DNA of 64,000 nucleotides from Sulfuricella sp035530375 (GCA_035530375.1 DATKUY010000046.1:11546-75545); one strand, 5' to 3'; shown: positions 35,527 through 44,108, numbered from the stretch's first letter. Notes: a model not told the origin generated them from the sequence alone. Made by a program: numbers and translations.

Positions 35527-36572
35527 CGCATATCCTTTTGCAGCATCTCGGCTATAGCATTCCGCCATGCCATCATTGAATTGTTGAAATACTCAAAAAA
35601 CCGCTCATTGTCAGCGCCAGAGAGCGGAGGATTGATAAAGCACCTGGATTCGATCCATTGCCTCTTGGCACTTTGCATACAGGAACCATCGGAAACAATT
35701 CCCAAGACGTATGGAGATCCGAGATAGTTATTGTGATGCCAGTGGACAACCGACTCCAAGTCGAATTTCATGTTTTGAAAGTTATCGGATAATTTATTCT
35801 TGTGGTGCAATGGGCAATTATAAAGAGCCGAAAATTCCTTAAGCCGGGAATCCCAGTCGCTAATGGTAACCGCAAGAGAAAGCTGATCGGCAAACATTTG
35901 AGGCCGATATAGATAGTCATTCGTGCCGGATACTGCGCAGAGAACATCCATAACCTGATCCGAGGAGACTAGGCGCTCAAAAACGGACTGCCAAATATGA
36001 AAAAAACCTGACGATCTTCGAGCTACAATCATTCCAGAATTGTAATATGGCAGAATCGTTTCTTGTCCGATCCTGGTGAGTACAAAGTCCTTTGGAATTT
36101 TCTTGGCGACAACCGAATAAGCAATCTTCCATAAATGGGCTGATAGGTCTCGGTCATCGGAGCATCCGATGCCTTTCAGCCAAACAGGCGTAACTCCAAT
36201 ATCAACGCCCGGAGGAAGCCGAAACTCAGCTGGCTCGTTCAGAATAACGCTGTCGGAATCCAAAAATACAAGTATTTCTGTTCTTGCTATCTGCTCTAAA
36301 TATGCACCTGCATAAATCTTATTTGCGTGCGGATAATTTGAGTATTCTAAGTTTAGATTCAGCTCTGCGTGAATTACTCCTAATTCATAAAGCCGCTGTT
36401 TTGTTTCGCATGGGATTATTCTCCCCCGTGGGCTAATAGTATAAATAGGGCAGCCTGCAAATTCGCCCCCAAATAATCTAATCGATTCAATAAGCGATAT
36501 CGAGTTATTAATAAGGGAACAATTATTGTCGGGCTCGATGCAAACAAAAAATGAAACAGGCCAGTCTCGCAT
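35523..36572 (-). CDS. Putative GT-A-type glycosyltransferase (nucleotide-diphospho-sugar transferase fold)
   Basis: About 349 aa. I do not recognise a named family. Visible features: alternating beta/alpha start (WPVSFFVCIEPDNNC), an LVFLDSDSVILNEP string at about 113-126 where DSDS would be the DxD metal site of GT-A enzymes, a later YNSGMIVARRS typical of GT8-like folds (donor-side NxG), and WHHNNYLG near the C-terminus. ATG 36572 is preferred; GTG 36617 is possible. The stop overlaps the cyclase start. There is no signal or membrane segment. The AT-rich composition suggests transfer. Confidence 0.55.
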   Translation of the reverse strand: MRDWPVSFFVCIEPDNNCSLINNSISLIESIRLFGGEFAGCPIYTISPRGRIIPCETKQRLYELGVIHAELNLNLEYSNYPHANKIYAGAYLEQIARTEILVFLDSDSVILNEPAEFRLPPGVDIGVTPVWLKGIGCSDDRDLSAHLWKIAYSVVAKKIPKDFVLTRIGQETILPYYNSGMIVARRSSGFFHIWQSVFERLVSSDQVMDVLCAVSGTNDYLYRPQMFADQLSLAVTISDWDSRLKEFSALYNCPLHHKNKLSDNFQNMKFDLESVVHWHHNNYLGSPYVLGIVSDGSCMQSAKRQWIESRCFINPPLSGADNERFFEYFNNSMMAWRNAIAEMLQKDMR

Positions 36573-37016
36573 ATTATCCGGGTATAAATTTATTGACTGA
36601 GTTCGCTGTAACAACACTCATCGGGACTACAGTCACTTTGAGCTTATGCAATGGCGAGTACTGATGTAGTCCGTACCCAGATTGACGGGCGTTGGATCAA
36701 GGGATAGAAAACCAAAGCATTCTTGAAGTGCAGTATGTCGACATTCTTACCCACGATCAAGCACATGGATCCTGTCTTCAGAAATATCCAGCCAAGCCTC
36801 AAAATGGCAAGCACTCCAGTAGCTATGGCAAGTGGTGCCATAGAGCGGCCGCGTTCCCGAATATCACAGGAAGTGGCGCACGCGATTGAATCACGACGAT
36901 AGGCGCCGATCGAACTCTGATGTCTGTGGATACGCTTATATTGTTAACATCCAAACAGATCGCAATATCATTTGCGCTTTAGTTACAAATTCTCACCACA
37001 CAGACTTCATGAAAAC
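36573..37016. other. Gap without an intact gene, AT-rich boundary region
   Basis: Short open frames on both strands (for example 36692-36889 and the opposite 36644-36841) have no recognisable domain and no good ribosome sites. A short relic of a RelB-like antitoxin is visible at 36651-36707. A frame starting ATG at 36738 and ending near 36900 is unrecognised. The region looks like the scar of an old integration or deletion. Confidence 0.4.
36651..36707 (+). pseudogene. Remnant of RelB/DinJ-type antitoxin gene
   Basis: The frame reads MASTDVVRTQIDGRWIKG and then a stop. The start MAST-VVR-(R/Q)ID resembles the first residues of RelB/DinJ antitoxins, which continue with a conserved VLA-MGLT-SDA segment that is absent here. 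No toxin gene follows. Only 18 residues support this, so it is tentative. Confidence 0.4.
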
Positions 37017-37047
37017 AAAAGCCCTTGCCGGATGGCAAGGGCTTTTT
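37017..37047. terminator. Strong hairpin terminator
   Basis: GCCCTTGCC (37021-37029) pairs with GGCAAGGGC (37034-37042) around GGAT, with A4 before and T5 after, so it can end transcripts from either side. On the minus strand it follows the nrsF-type gene. Confidence 0.8.
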
Positions 37048-37122
37048 ATTTTGAGCTGACGGTCAACCTCCGCGCCAGCTCTACATTCCGCCTTTTTTCA
37101 TTTCATGTTTCCAGGCAACCGG

Positions 37123-37761
37123 CTACCACTTCAACATCACCTTCCCCAGCCACAGACCAAGAGCGCCGAAGGCGATCATCGGGATGTAATGCCACTGGAT
37201 GACGTGAATGAGCGAATCGTTCTGCTCATGCAGCCTGAGCCACAACGCCCCGATACTGAAGGCATAAAGCAGCGCGATGCTGCCAGCCAGACGATAGTGC
37301 GTACTGGCAAACTTTCGCATGCCGTAAAACATCCAGGCCGCCGGCAGCAGGGCGAACAGGGCGATGCTGACGGTGCACTGGTAGCTGTGCACGGGCAGCG
37401 GCGCAGGCGGATTATCCGCGTGCCAGGAAAAAATGATGGTCAGTGCGAACAACGCAAGGATGACGACCGGCGCAAAGGCGGCCCGGCGCTTCTGGTGCAG
37501 GTCGGGAAACGCCAGCAGGGCCGCGCTCAGGGATGTGGCCACCAGGATGCCTCCAAGTAAAATGATTTCCGCCAAAAACCATGGCTCGTGGAGCTCGGCC
37601 ATCAGGCCCGGGCGCAGGCCGGAAAACACCAGCGAAAGAACGATATAGGCCGCAGCAGCGGCCAGCCATTTCGCCGCCAGAGCGAACGGGTGCGGCGCAG
37701 GCTGCACGACCGCGGCATCCTGGGCAAGCGATTCAACCAGTTCTTCGATATTTACCATCAT
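37123..37761 (-). CDS. nrsF: NrsF-type (DUF1109) anti-sigma factor, membrane
   Basis: 212 aa with a short cytoplasmic N-terminus (IEELVESLAQDAAVVQP) and six predicted membrane helices, the layout of DUF1109/NrsF proteins that hold ECF sigma factors at the membrane. The start overlaps the sigma stop (ATGA, 37758-37761). Two cysteines expected to sense metal or oxidation in Caulobacter NrsF are not obvious; only one Cys (YQCTVS) is seen, which may mean a different input. The gene symbol is given by family and context. Confidence 0.83.
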   Translation of the reverse strand: MMVNIEELVESLAQDAAVVQPAPHPFALAAKWLAAAAAYIVLSLVFSGLRPGLMAELHEPWFLAEIILLGGILVATSLSAALLAFPDLHQKRRAAFAPVVILALFALTIIFSWHADNPPAPLPVHSYQCTVSIALFALLPAAWMFYGMRKFASTHYRLAGSIALLYAFSIGALWLRLHEQNDSLIHVIQWHYIPMIAFGALGLWLGKVMLKW

Positions 37762-38303
37762 CTTTCCAGTTTCTTTCTCAAAATCTTGTAGGCACGATGC
37801 GCCGCGACTTTCACTGCGGATTCTTTCATCCCCACCTTCTCGGCCACTTCCTTTGCGGTATACCCCTCCTGGTGCATCATCCGCAAAATTTCGGCCTGCC
37901 TGGGCGGAAGTTTCTCGACTTCCCCACTGATAGATTCGTAAGTCATGCCGGATTTGGTTACAGGTTCCTGCAAATCATTTTCCACCTCGGACAACTCAAC
38001 GGCGTAGCGCAGGTGATCGGCATAATGCGCCCGCAAATGATCCTGCAAGCGGAATTTGGCAATGGCATAGGCCCAGGGCTTGTAAGGCCGGTTGCCGTCA
38101 TAGGTGTGGCGCGCCTTGTGGATGGAAAGCAGGATTTCCTGCAACACGTCATCCACCTCGGTGCTGAAATTGAGGTGCCTTGCCAGAAACGGCCGGAGAA
38201 AGCGCGCGGTTTCCTGCAGCAAATCCGCATAGGCACGCTTATCCCCGTCCAGGGCCTGCCTCATCAGCGCTTCAAAATGTTCCGATTTATCGGCCAAGCT
38301 CAT
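37758..38303 (-). CDS. ECF RNA polymerase sigma factor (NrsF-controlled type)
   Basis: 181 aa. Region 2 (FLRPFLARHLNFSTEVDDVLQEILLSIHKARHTY split as VDDVLQEILLSIHKARHTYD and KPWAYAIAKFRLQDHLR) and region 4 (LPPRQAEILRMMHQEGYTAKEVAEKVGM, then ESAVKVAAHRAYKILRKKL) are complete; there is no region 1 or 3. AAGGA precedes the ATG. It is cotranscribed with the anti-sigma gene. A promoter of the matching type lies on the opposite strand just upstream, driving the MxKDx gene, and two more lie before msrB and msrA. Confidence 0.92.
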   Translation of the reverse strand: MSLADKSEHFEALMRQALDGDKRAYADLLQETARFLRPFLARHLNFSTEVDDVLQEILLSIHKARHTYDGNRPYKPWAYAIAKFRLQDHLRAHYADHLRYAVELSEVENDLQEPVTKSGMTYESISGEVEKLPPRQAEILRMMHQEGYTAKEVAEKVGMKESAVKVAAHRAYKILRKKLER

Positions 38304-38318
38304 TCCTTGAATTTTCGA

Positions 38319-38345
38319 TGTAACCTTTTTTCGGGTCCGTTCGAA
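38319..38345 (+). promoter_or_regulatory. Predicted ECF promoter for the MxKDx gene (TGTAACC-N16-CGAA)
   Basis: TGTAACC (38319-38325), sixteen bases, then CGAA (38342-38345, continuing TAA). This is the promoter form I recall for Caulobacter sigma-F. It reads away from the sigma gene and toward the MxKDx gene, leaving a leader of about 115 bases. Confidence 0.7.
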
Positions 38346-38466
38346 TAAGCCAGCACACAGGGCAACAACGGCGACGAAAAATGCGCCCGGCCAATGCCCC
38401 GTGATATTTATCTTTCGACATCAAAGCATATTGCAATGATGCCACTTTTTACAAATGGAGACTCAA

Positions 38467-38727
38467 ATGAACAAACTTTCTTCCGCATTACTCTCGATCA
38501 GCCTGATGTGCGCCGCCGGCCTTGCACTTGCCACGGAACCGATGGACAAGAATGGCGCCATGGAAAATAGCGCAATGGCCAAAGACGCCATGGGCAAGGA
38601 TGCCATGAAAAAAGAAGGTAAAATGATGAAAGCCGCGCCGAAAAAAATGAAGAAGCAGAACGACAAGATGGAGCAAGGCGGAAAAATGGAACATGGCGGC
38701 AGCATGTCCATGGAACCCAAAAAGTAA
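38467..38727 (+). CDS. Exported MxKDx-repeat protein (Met/Lys-rich)
   Basis: 86 aa. A signal peptide (SALLSISLMCAAGLALA) precedes a mature part made of degenerate pentapeptides: MDKNG, MENSA, MAKDA, MGKDA, MKKEG, then lysine- and methionine-rich text with MEHGGSMSMEP. This is the MxKDx pentapeptide-repeat family. Function is not established; the surface is rich in oxidisable Met and possible metal ligands (Met, His). ATG 38467 has GGAG six bases upstream. It is divergent from the ECF sigma/NrsF pair and preceded by the predicted promoter, so it is probably a main target. Confidence 0.85.
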   Translation: MNKLSSALLSISLMCAAGLALATEPMDKNGAMENSAMAKDAMGKDAMKKEGKMMKAAPKKMKKQNDKMEQGGKMEHGGSMSMEPKK

Positions 38728-38789
38728 GCCATGACTCCCGCCCCTCCAAGGGGTGGGAGCGCCAACCACATCGGCTCACGGTTATTTAA

Positions 38790-39158
38790 ATGTTGAACGC
38801 CATCGGATCAATCACGTACGGCAACGCCCCAGGCACCGGCGCCTCAACCGCCGTGCTTGAATCCCAACTCGCCCAGTGCGAGAGGCAATTGTCGGATCGC
38901 GTCCATTGCGGCTCCGCCAAGACACCGGAAGGCAAGGATGCAATTCAAGCACTGACGAACAGAATCAGCGAGATCAAGGCACGCCTGGAAAAGGCCGTTG
39001 TCGCAAAATCGAACAGCCATTCGGCCACGCTCAATGCAAAAACGCCTGCAAACCCGAATAAGGATGCGGCTGCACCGATAGCGGGTGTCGCCGATCCGGC
39101 AGCAGCGCCGAGGTCTGCGAATGGTGGCGTGGGCAGCCTTGTGGACGTGTTTGCCTGA
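38790..39158 (+). CDS. Hypothetical protein with coiled-coil core
   Basis: 122 aa. There is no signal peptide. A helical core (LESQLAQCERQLSDRVHCGSA, then KDAIQALTNRISEIKARLEKA) with two cysteines looks like a coiled coil; the C-terminal third is Ala/Pro-rich and probably disordered, ending GGVGSLVDVFA. Similar short proteins are described as FlxA-like, but I could not confirm this. No clear ribosome site precedes the ATG. It is same-strand with the MxKDx gene, 62 bp downstream. Confidence 0.55.
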   Translation: MLNAIGSITYGNAPGTGASTAVLESQLAQCERQLSDRVHCGSAKTPEGKDAIQALTNRISEIKARLEKAVVAKSNSHSATLNAKTPANPNKDAAAPIAGVADPAAAPRSANGGVGSLVDVFA

Positions 39159-39176
39159 GCGATTCGGAGAATCGCA

Positions 39177-39482
39177 TCAGACAATTTCATAAGTGAGCAA
39201 AAATCCCGCCACTGTCATAACGACAAGACCAAGCATAAAAGAGACGTCTGCAATTCTTTCCATGGCAACAGATAAATGAATTTTTGATTCGTTGCGTATC
39301 GAAAAATAGGAAAACATTGCGCTTATCAGAAAAATCAGTGCATTGAATGCGAATACTTCAGCAATTCGGTGCTGCTCACTGTGCAGCCTTAACACCTTGA
39401 TGACACTGATAACGGTCATGCACACCCCAAGCATCATGGAGGAATTTGGAAGAATATGTTGCGACAGATTCGATTTCATCAT
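39177..39482 (-). CDS. Hypothetical three-helix membrane protein
   Basis: 101 aa with three hydrophobic segments: MMLGVCMTVISVIKVL, VFAFNALIFLISAMFSYFSI and VSFMLGLVVMTVAGFLLTYEIV, with ERIADVSFMLGL between. It resembles small conserved membrane proteins of unknown function found in many aquatic Betaproteobacteria. The start is ATG 39482 (an ATG two codons further in frame). It ends convergently with the coiled-coil gene. No named domain. Confidence 0.6.
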   Translation of the reverse strand: MMKSNLSQHILPNSSMMLGVCMTVISVIKVLRLHSEQHRIAEVFAFNALIFLISAMFSYFSIRNESKIHLSVAMERIADVSFMLGLVVMTVAGFLLTYEIV

Positions 39483-39654
39483 TTTAGATTTGTTTATCGG
39501 CCAGCTCGCGAGCTGCAGCTCAGCGTTGCTTGTGCCTGGTGAAAATTTCTTCTGGCTGACGGTCAGGTAAGCAACCAGTCCTGGAATAATCCTGTAGATC
39601 TACGGCATATATTTCCGGTCCGCGTCTGAATCAACAGAAAAACCAGAAGCCGGG

Positions 39655-39673
39655 CATCCAATAATATTGGATG
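39655..39673. repeat. 19-bp palindrome
   Basis: CATCCAATA, a central A, and TATTGGATG form a perfect palindrome in the gap upstream of the three-helix protein gene. Outer bases CCGGG and TGCCGG extend the symmetry imperfectly. It may be an operator or a small hairpin. No T run follows, so it is not a classic terminator. Confidence 0.4.
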
Positions 39674-39742
39674 TGCCGGTTAGGCCGTAGTTCAAATTGA
39701 ATGTAAAGAAAATCCGCCCCGGCCTTACGGCGGCGACACCGA

Positions 39743-39904
39743 TCAATCGGCCTGGCCGCGCTCATCATCGTGATCGGCCTTCACATCCATGACCTTCCTG
39801 CCCTTGACCACTTCGACATCGAACACCCGTTGCCCATATTCGACATGGGCAGCCGTCTGGGCGTGTTTGCCTGAGCGGCTTTTCCGCGACTCCAGTGGAA
39901 CGAA
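39743..39904 (-). pseudogene. PepSY-domain protein remnant
   Basis: The minus frame starts right after the stop of the hydrolase relic and has no start codon before VPLES. It then reads GKHAQTAAHVEYGQRVFDVE and VVKGRKVMDVKADHDDERGQAD, stop. The run VFDVEVVKGRKVMDVKAD matches the second half of PepSY domains, and the VPLE-AEKHA start of the family is partly visible but scrambled. The signal peptide and first half are lost. This is read by eye from the translation; no homology search was possible. Confidence 0.6.
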
Positions 39905-40266
39905 TCAGCGTTTGCTGGCGGCCACCACCTCTGTTATCCATCGCACGATCTCTTCCTGCGAGGCAGAAGGCGCGCCCTTATCCCGTAATGCGGCAAGCGC
40001 AGACTGGACCCCTTTCTCCGCAGCGCTAACACTCACATCGTAATCGCGTCTCCCTGACCAGGGCATTTCCAGGTTGGCGACAAGGTACCCATTTTTTTCT
40101 AGTGAAGACGCAAGATCTGAAACATGCCTGGCAAGTGAGCCGCCCTTGCCATGCATGATCACGACGCCGATTTTGGCAAGGTTGTTTGAGCCGTGGATGT
40201 ATAGGGCATGCCTGTGGCAATGATCGCCAGGGCAAGGGTGAAGAACATGCGCACGGTTTGTGTCAT
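39905..40266 (-). pseudogene. Alpha/beta-hydrolase relic with frameshift and internal deletion
   Basis: The well-placed start (ATG 40266, AGGAG six bases before) opens a signal peptide (MFFTLALAIIATGMPYTSTA) that soon meets a stop in its own frame. The next frame carries KIGVVIMHGKGGSLARHV and ANLEMPWSGRRDYDV, typical of an alpha/beta-hydrolase (DUF3530-like), then goes from AALRDKGA straight to the C-terminal VRWITEVVAASKR. The nucleophile elbow (GHSxGG) and the catalytic Asp and His regions are missing. So the gene is broken twice. An open frame from 40270 hides the frameshift. Confidence 0.65.
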
Positions 40267-40355
40267 GCATTTCTCCTTTTCAGAGGACTAAGAGAAGAAG
40301 GAAAAAGAGGTGCTTCAATTATTCCTGTCAGCGGCCATTCCTTCAGAATGGCCCA

Positions 40356-40893
40356 TCACAAGAAAACAAAAAATCCGTTCGCAAAATACACCAACCCGAC
40401 TAGGCCCACTGCAATGCCGCCATACCAGACTACCTTCTTTTTCAACAGGCCGGCAATTGATGAGCGCAGGATGGCAATTTGCAGGTAGATGACCGCCACA
40501 CCAAACGCTCTGGAATGTATTTGTGTTTCGTCTCGGATTCCTTCAAGTTGTTTTGCTTTTTCCTGAATTTCAGCCTTCTCTTTTTCATATTTATCCGTCT
40601 TCTTTTTGTAGTCAGCGATTTTTTCTCTAATAGGCGTTTGCCACTCGTTCAGGAACTGAAGCCGGCAGCGCAAGCTGCTCAATAGCTAACTTATCTGCTT
40701 GCATTTGATAAAGGTAAGATTTGATGCTCTTTGCTTGATAGTACGCCCACTGATCCGAAGCTTGCGATTGGCTCATTACAGAACGGGTAGAAAAACCGCC
40801 GCCTTTGAATGTGGAGAGCGTAGCGCAAACCGCAAATATTACAGTCGTCAACGCCAAGTAGTTTAGCCACGCTTCTTTCTTTTCCTCTGCCAT
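40356..40893 (-). pseudogene. DUF4337 membrane protein gene, split by a frameshift
   Basis: Two overlapping minus frames together make one DUF4337-type protein. The first (40627-40893) starts MAEEKKEAWLNYLALTTVIFAV and ends VPERVANAY, stop. The second continues REKIADYKKKTDKYEKEK, the coiled-coil stalk, then two membrane helices ending VGLVYFANGFFVFL (stop at 40356). Removing one T near 40628-40632 (TATTAGA to TATAGA) joins AY to REKIADY without loss. So a single-base insertion, a sequencing error or a slippage site is involved. Family function is unknown. Confidence 0.75.
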
Positions 40894-40994
40894 AAGGTTT
40901 CCCTTCGCTTGATGTTCGGTTTCTATTCCATGTACTCAAAACGTGGAGGTTCACCCACTCCAGCCTCATTTCGCACCAAATTTTCCTATATTCC

Positions 40995-43900
40995 CTAATC
41001 AAGGCTTAACTCGCGGTCATAAGCCGAATTTTTAAGCGCCCCATACCGTTTTACGGTCCACAAATATATCGAGGGCAGCACCAGCAGGGTAAGTAATGTG
41101 GCACTAATTAAACCGCCGATAACTACCACGGCGAGTGGTCGCTGTGTTTCGGCGCCGATGCTATGCGAGAGAGCCATAGGTAGCAGGCCGAACATTGCCA
41201 GCAGCCCTGTCATCAGTACAGTTCGCAAACGTGACATGGCTCCATCATGCACTGCTTGCTCAGGGGTAAGCCCTGCCTCAATCAACTGATTGAATACCGA
41301 CACCATCACGACACCGTTGAGTACCGCTTGGCCGAATAGGGCGATGAATCCGATGGCAGCAGAAACCGATAATGGTATGCCGGTGACAAATAACGCCACA
41401 ATGCCACCTATCAATGCGAAGGGAATATTGGCCACAATCAGCAATGCACTCCGGAATGAGCCGAAAGCATCAAATAGCAATACAAAAATCAACAAAATCG
41501 ACAATGGCACTACCACGGATAGCCGTGCCATAGCGCGCTCCTGATTCTCAAATTCACCCGACCAGCTCAATGTTACGTCATTTGGAATTTTGACATTTGC
41601 CCCGACCCGCGCTTTCATGTCGGACACGACGCTGCCCATGTCGCGTCCTTGAATAAAGATACCGATTGAAAGCACGCGCTGTCCATTCTCGCGGGCGATG
41701 TCCAGTGCCCCAAGAGTTTGCCTAAAATGGGCAAGTTCACCAAGGGGAATCTGCGCACCGCCAGGGGCTGCGATCAGCAGGCTGCCCAGCTTGTCGAGCG
41801 CACGCTGTGGCTCGCTCAAACGTACGACCACTGAGAAATGGCGCTCGCCTTCCCACAATTCTGTCGTGGCCTTGCCAGCCAGAGCAGTCTCCACCGTATC
41901 CTGAATGTCTCCGACGTTGATGCCATAACGGGCAGCCGCCTCACGGTCTATATCAATGACCTGTTGCGGCAACTCACCGTCACGGTCGATGTATGCCCGT
42001 GAAACTCCGGGCACGCTGGAAATTTGCTCGACGATAGCGCGCCCGACGGAATGTAGTTGGGTCAAATCATCGCCATGGACTTTAATGACGATTTGTCCGT
42101 CGACTTGCGAAATGCTTTCCAATACGTTGTCGCGTATGGGCTGCGAAAATGAGGTTTCGAGACCTGGCAATGACGATACTGCCTTATCCATCTGCCCGAT
42201 AATATGTGCTTTATCCAGGCCTGAACGCCAGGATTGTTTTGGCTTGAGTTCCACAAAAAATTCGCCGGAGTTGAATATCTTTGGATCTGTTCCATCATCG
42301 GGACGACCAAATTTTGATATTACTGTGTTGACCTCAGGAACGCTGTGCAAGGCTTCACGAATGCGACGTGCCGCCAATTGAGCTTCTGCCTGTGAAACAG
42401 ATGGGGGCAAGGACACGTTGACCCAGATCGAACCCTCATCGAGTTCAGGGAGAAATTCAGTGCCGAGGCGGCCGCTCAAGGCCAGCGCGGCCACCAGTAG
42501 CAGTAGCGCCACGCTCATCACTTTGCCCGGACTAGCTATTGACCATTTAAAAGCCGGTTCGTAGAAGCGTTTAAACCACAGCAACAAACGGTTGTCGTGG
42601 TGCGGGATGTGGTCACGCAACAACCACAGGCATAGCAACGGCACCAGGGTGAGCGATAGAATCAGTGAGCCGACCAGCGCCGAAGTTACTGAATACGCCA
42701 TGGGTGCAAAGATACGACCTTCGGCACGTTGCAGCGTGAAAATTGGGATGTGTGCCGCGATGATCACCAGCATTGAGAACAGCGTAGGACGGCCTACCTC
42801 AATTACAGCATTGTAAATTGTTCTCATACGTTGCTTGAAATCTTGCTGCGCCTCGTCGCTTAAGCTGCCTAGCCGCAGGAAAACGTTTTCTACAATGATT
42901 ACCGCACCGTCGACAATAATCCCGAAGTCCATCGCCCCTAATGACAGCAAGTTGGCCGGCATGCCGAGAAATTTGAGGCCGATGAAGGTCGACAGCACCG
43001 CCAGCGGAATGATGCTCGCTACAATCAGCGCGGCGCGCAGGTTGCCCAGAAACAACAGCAAAATGGTTGTTACCAATAAAGCTCCTTCCAGCAGATTGCT
43101 GAAAACTGTGTGCAGCGTTTTGTCGATCAACCATTGCCGATCATAATAGGGTTTCAGCTGTACACCCACAGGAAGTCCGTGGGCATTCAATTCGGCAACC
43201 GTCTGTTTGATACCTTTGAGCACCTCAGAAGGATTCTCACCTTTGCGCATCAATACCAAGCCGTTGACGATATCGTCCGCTTTGTCTTGACCTACCAGGC
43301 CTTGTACTGGTGCGTTGGCCTCATTCACGCTCGCCACATCACGAACCAGGATCGGCACGCCCTTGCCGTTATCGCTTACCACTACCCGCTCAATGTCAGC
43401 AGAAGTTTTGAACAAGCCCAGAGAACGAACCAGAAATTGCTGGCGACCTTGTTCAACTGCGCCGCCTCCAGCATTCGCATTCGCGCGTGACAGCGCGCCG
43501 AACAATTGGCTTAGTGTGAGTTTGGCGTCACGCATGCGAGCCAAGTCTGGATTGACCTCGTATTGCTTGATGGCGCCGCCCATCGACACGACGTCGGCCA
43601 CGCCTGGCACTTTCTTAAGCGCCTTTTCGACCACCCATTCCTCAATCTCGCGTAGCTGACGCGAATTCAGACGGTCGCCCTGAACGCGAAACCGGAAAAT
43701 TTCACCAATGGAAGTGGATAGCGGCTCCACATCGGGTTCCACGCCGGGCGGCAGGTCAATGCCGCGCAACCGCTCAAACACCAGCTGACGCGCCTCCTTG
43801 TCGTTAGTTTTGTCATTGAACGTGATCATCATGAACGATAGGCCAAACTGTGTATGGGTGAACGTGCGCACCGTGTTCGGCATGCCAGACATGGCCACTT

Positions 43901-44108
43901 CAATCGGGATGGTGACTTGTTTTTCCACTTCCTCGGCGGCATGACCCGGATATAATGCGACCACATTCACCTGGATGTCAGACACATCGGGAAACGCTTC
44001 GATGGGCAAATTCTTGAAAGCGAGGATGCCGCCAAATATGAAGATCGCCGTGCCCAACACTACAAACAAAGGCTTGGTAAGGGCAAAACGGACAATTCGA
44101 TTAATCAC
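40995..44108 (-). CDS. czcA: CzcA-family heavy-metal RND efflux pump
   Basis: Inner-membrane proton/metal antiporter of a tripartite efflux system, 1037 aa with 12 membrane helices and two large periplasmic loops. Helix 4 shows MDFGIIVDGAVIIVEN, the HME-RND proton-relay motif with D and D/E, of the divalent-cation type (Zn/Co/Cd/Ni) and not the Cu/Ag type. The start is GTG 44108 (INRIVRFALTKPLFVVLG). Genes run czcC-like, czcB-like, czcA on the minus strand, and a two-component system is divergent. The metal cannot be fixed by sequence alone. Confidence 0.92.
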   Translation of the reverse strand: MINRIVRFALTKPLFVVLGTAIFIFGGILAFKNLPIEAFPDVSDIQVNVVALYPGHAAEEVEKQVTIPIEVAMSGMPNTVRTFTHTQFGLSFMMITFNDKTNDKEARQLVFERLRGIDLPPGVEPDVEPLSTSIGEIFRFRVQGDRLNSRQLREIEEWVVEKALKKVPGVADVVSMGGAIKQYEVNPDLARMRDAKLTLSQLFGALSRANANAGGGAVEQGRQQFLVRSLGLFKTSADIERVVVSDNGKGVPILVRDVASVNEANAPVQGLVGQDKADDIVNGLVLMRKGENPSEVLKGIKQTVAELNAHGLPVGVQLKPYYDRQWLIDKTLHTVFSNLLEGALLVTTILLLFLGNLRAALIVASIIPLAVLSTFIGLKFLGMPANLLSLGAMDFGIIVDGAVIIVENVFLRLGSLSDEAQQDFKQRMRTIYNAVIEVGRPTLFSMLVIIAAHIPIFTLQRAEGRIFAPMAYSVTSALVGSLILSLTLVPLLCLWLLRDHIPHHDNRLLLWFKRFYEPAFKWSIASPGKVMSVALLLLVAALALSGRLGTEFLPELDEGSIWVNVSLPPSVSQAEAQLAARRIREALHSVPEVNTVISKFGRPDDGTDPKIFNSGEFFVELKPKQSWRSGLDKAHIIGQMDKAVSSLPGLETSFSQPIRDNVLESISQVDGQIVIKVHGDDLTQLHSVGRAIVEQISSVPGVSRAYIDRDGELPQQVIDIDREAAARYGINVGDIQDTVETALAGKATTELWEGERHFSVVVRLSEPQRALDKLGSLLIAAPGGAQIPLGELAHFRQTLGALDIARENGQRVLSIGIFIQGRDMGSVVSDMKARVGANVKIPNDVTLSWSGEFENQERAMARLSVVVPLSILLIFVLLFDAFGSFRSALLIVANIPFALIGGIVALFVTGIPLSVSAAIGFIALFGQAVLNGVVMVSVFNQLIEAGLTPEQAVHDGAMSRLRTVLMTGLLAMFGLLPMALSHSIGAETQRPLAVVVIGGLISATLLTLLVLPSIYLWTVKRYGALKNSAYDRELSLD

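Noticed and set aside
36692..36889. Plus-strand frame of 65 codons and opposing frame 36644-36841
   Set aside because: No domain, no ribosome site, and the two overlap each other in a scar region.
36977..37047. Hairpin at 37021 considered as an attenuator for a plus-strand gene
   Set aside because: No plus-strand gene follows; it fits better as terminator for the minus-strand sigma/nrsF unit.
37920..37975. Minus-strand TGTAACC-N17-CGAA inside the ECF sigma gene, which could drive nrsF
   Set aside because: Spacing is 17, not 16, and the bases encode conserved-frame sequence of region 4 linker. It may be chance; not counted among the promoters.
39132..39882. Shared stretch GTGTTTGCCTGAGCG at the end of the coiled-coil gene (about 39147) and in the PepSY relic (about 39863)
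   Set aside because: Only about 15 identical bases within a moderately similar 37-bp stretch. The second copy is well explained as antisense of the PepSY frame, so duplication is not supported.
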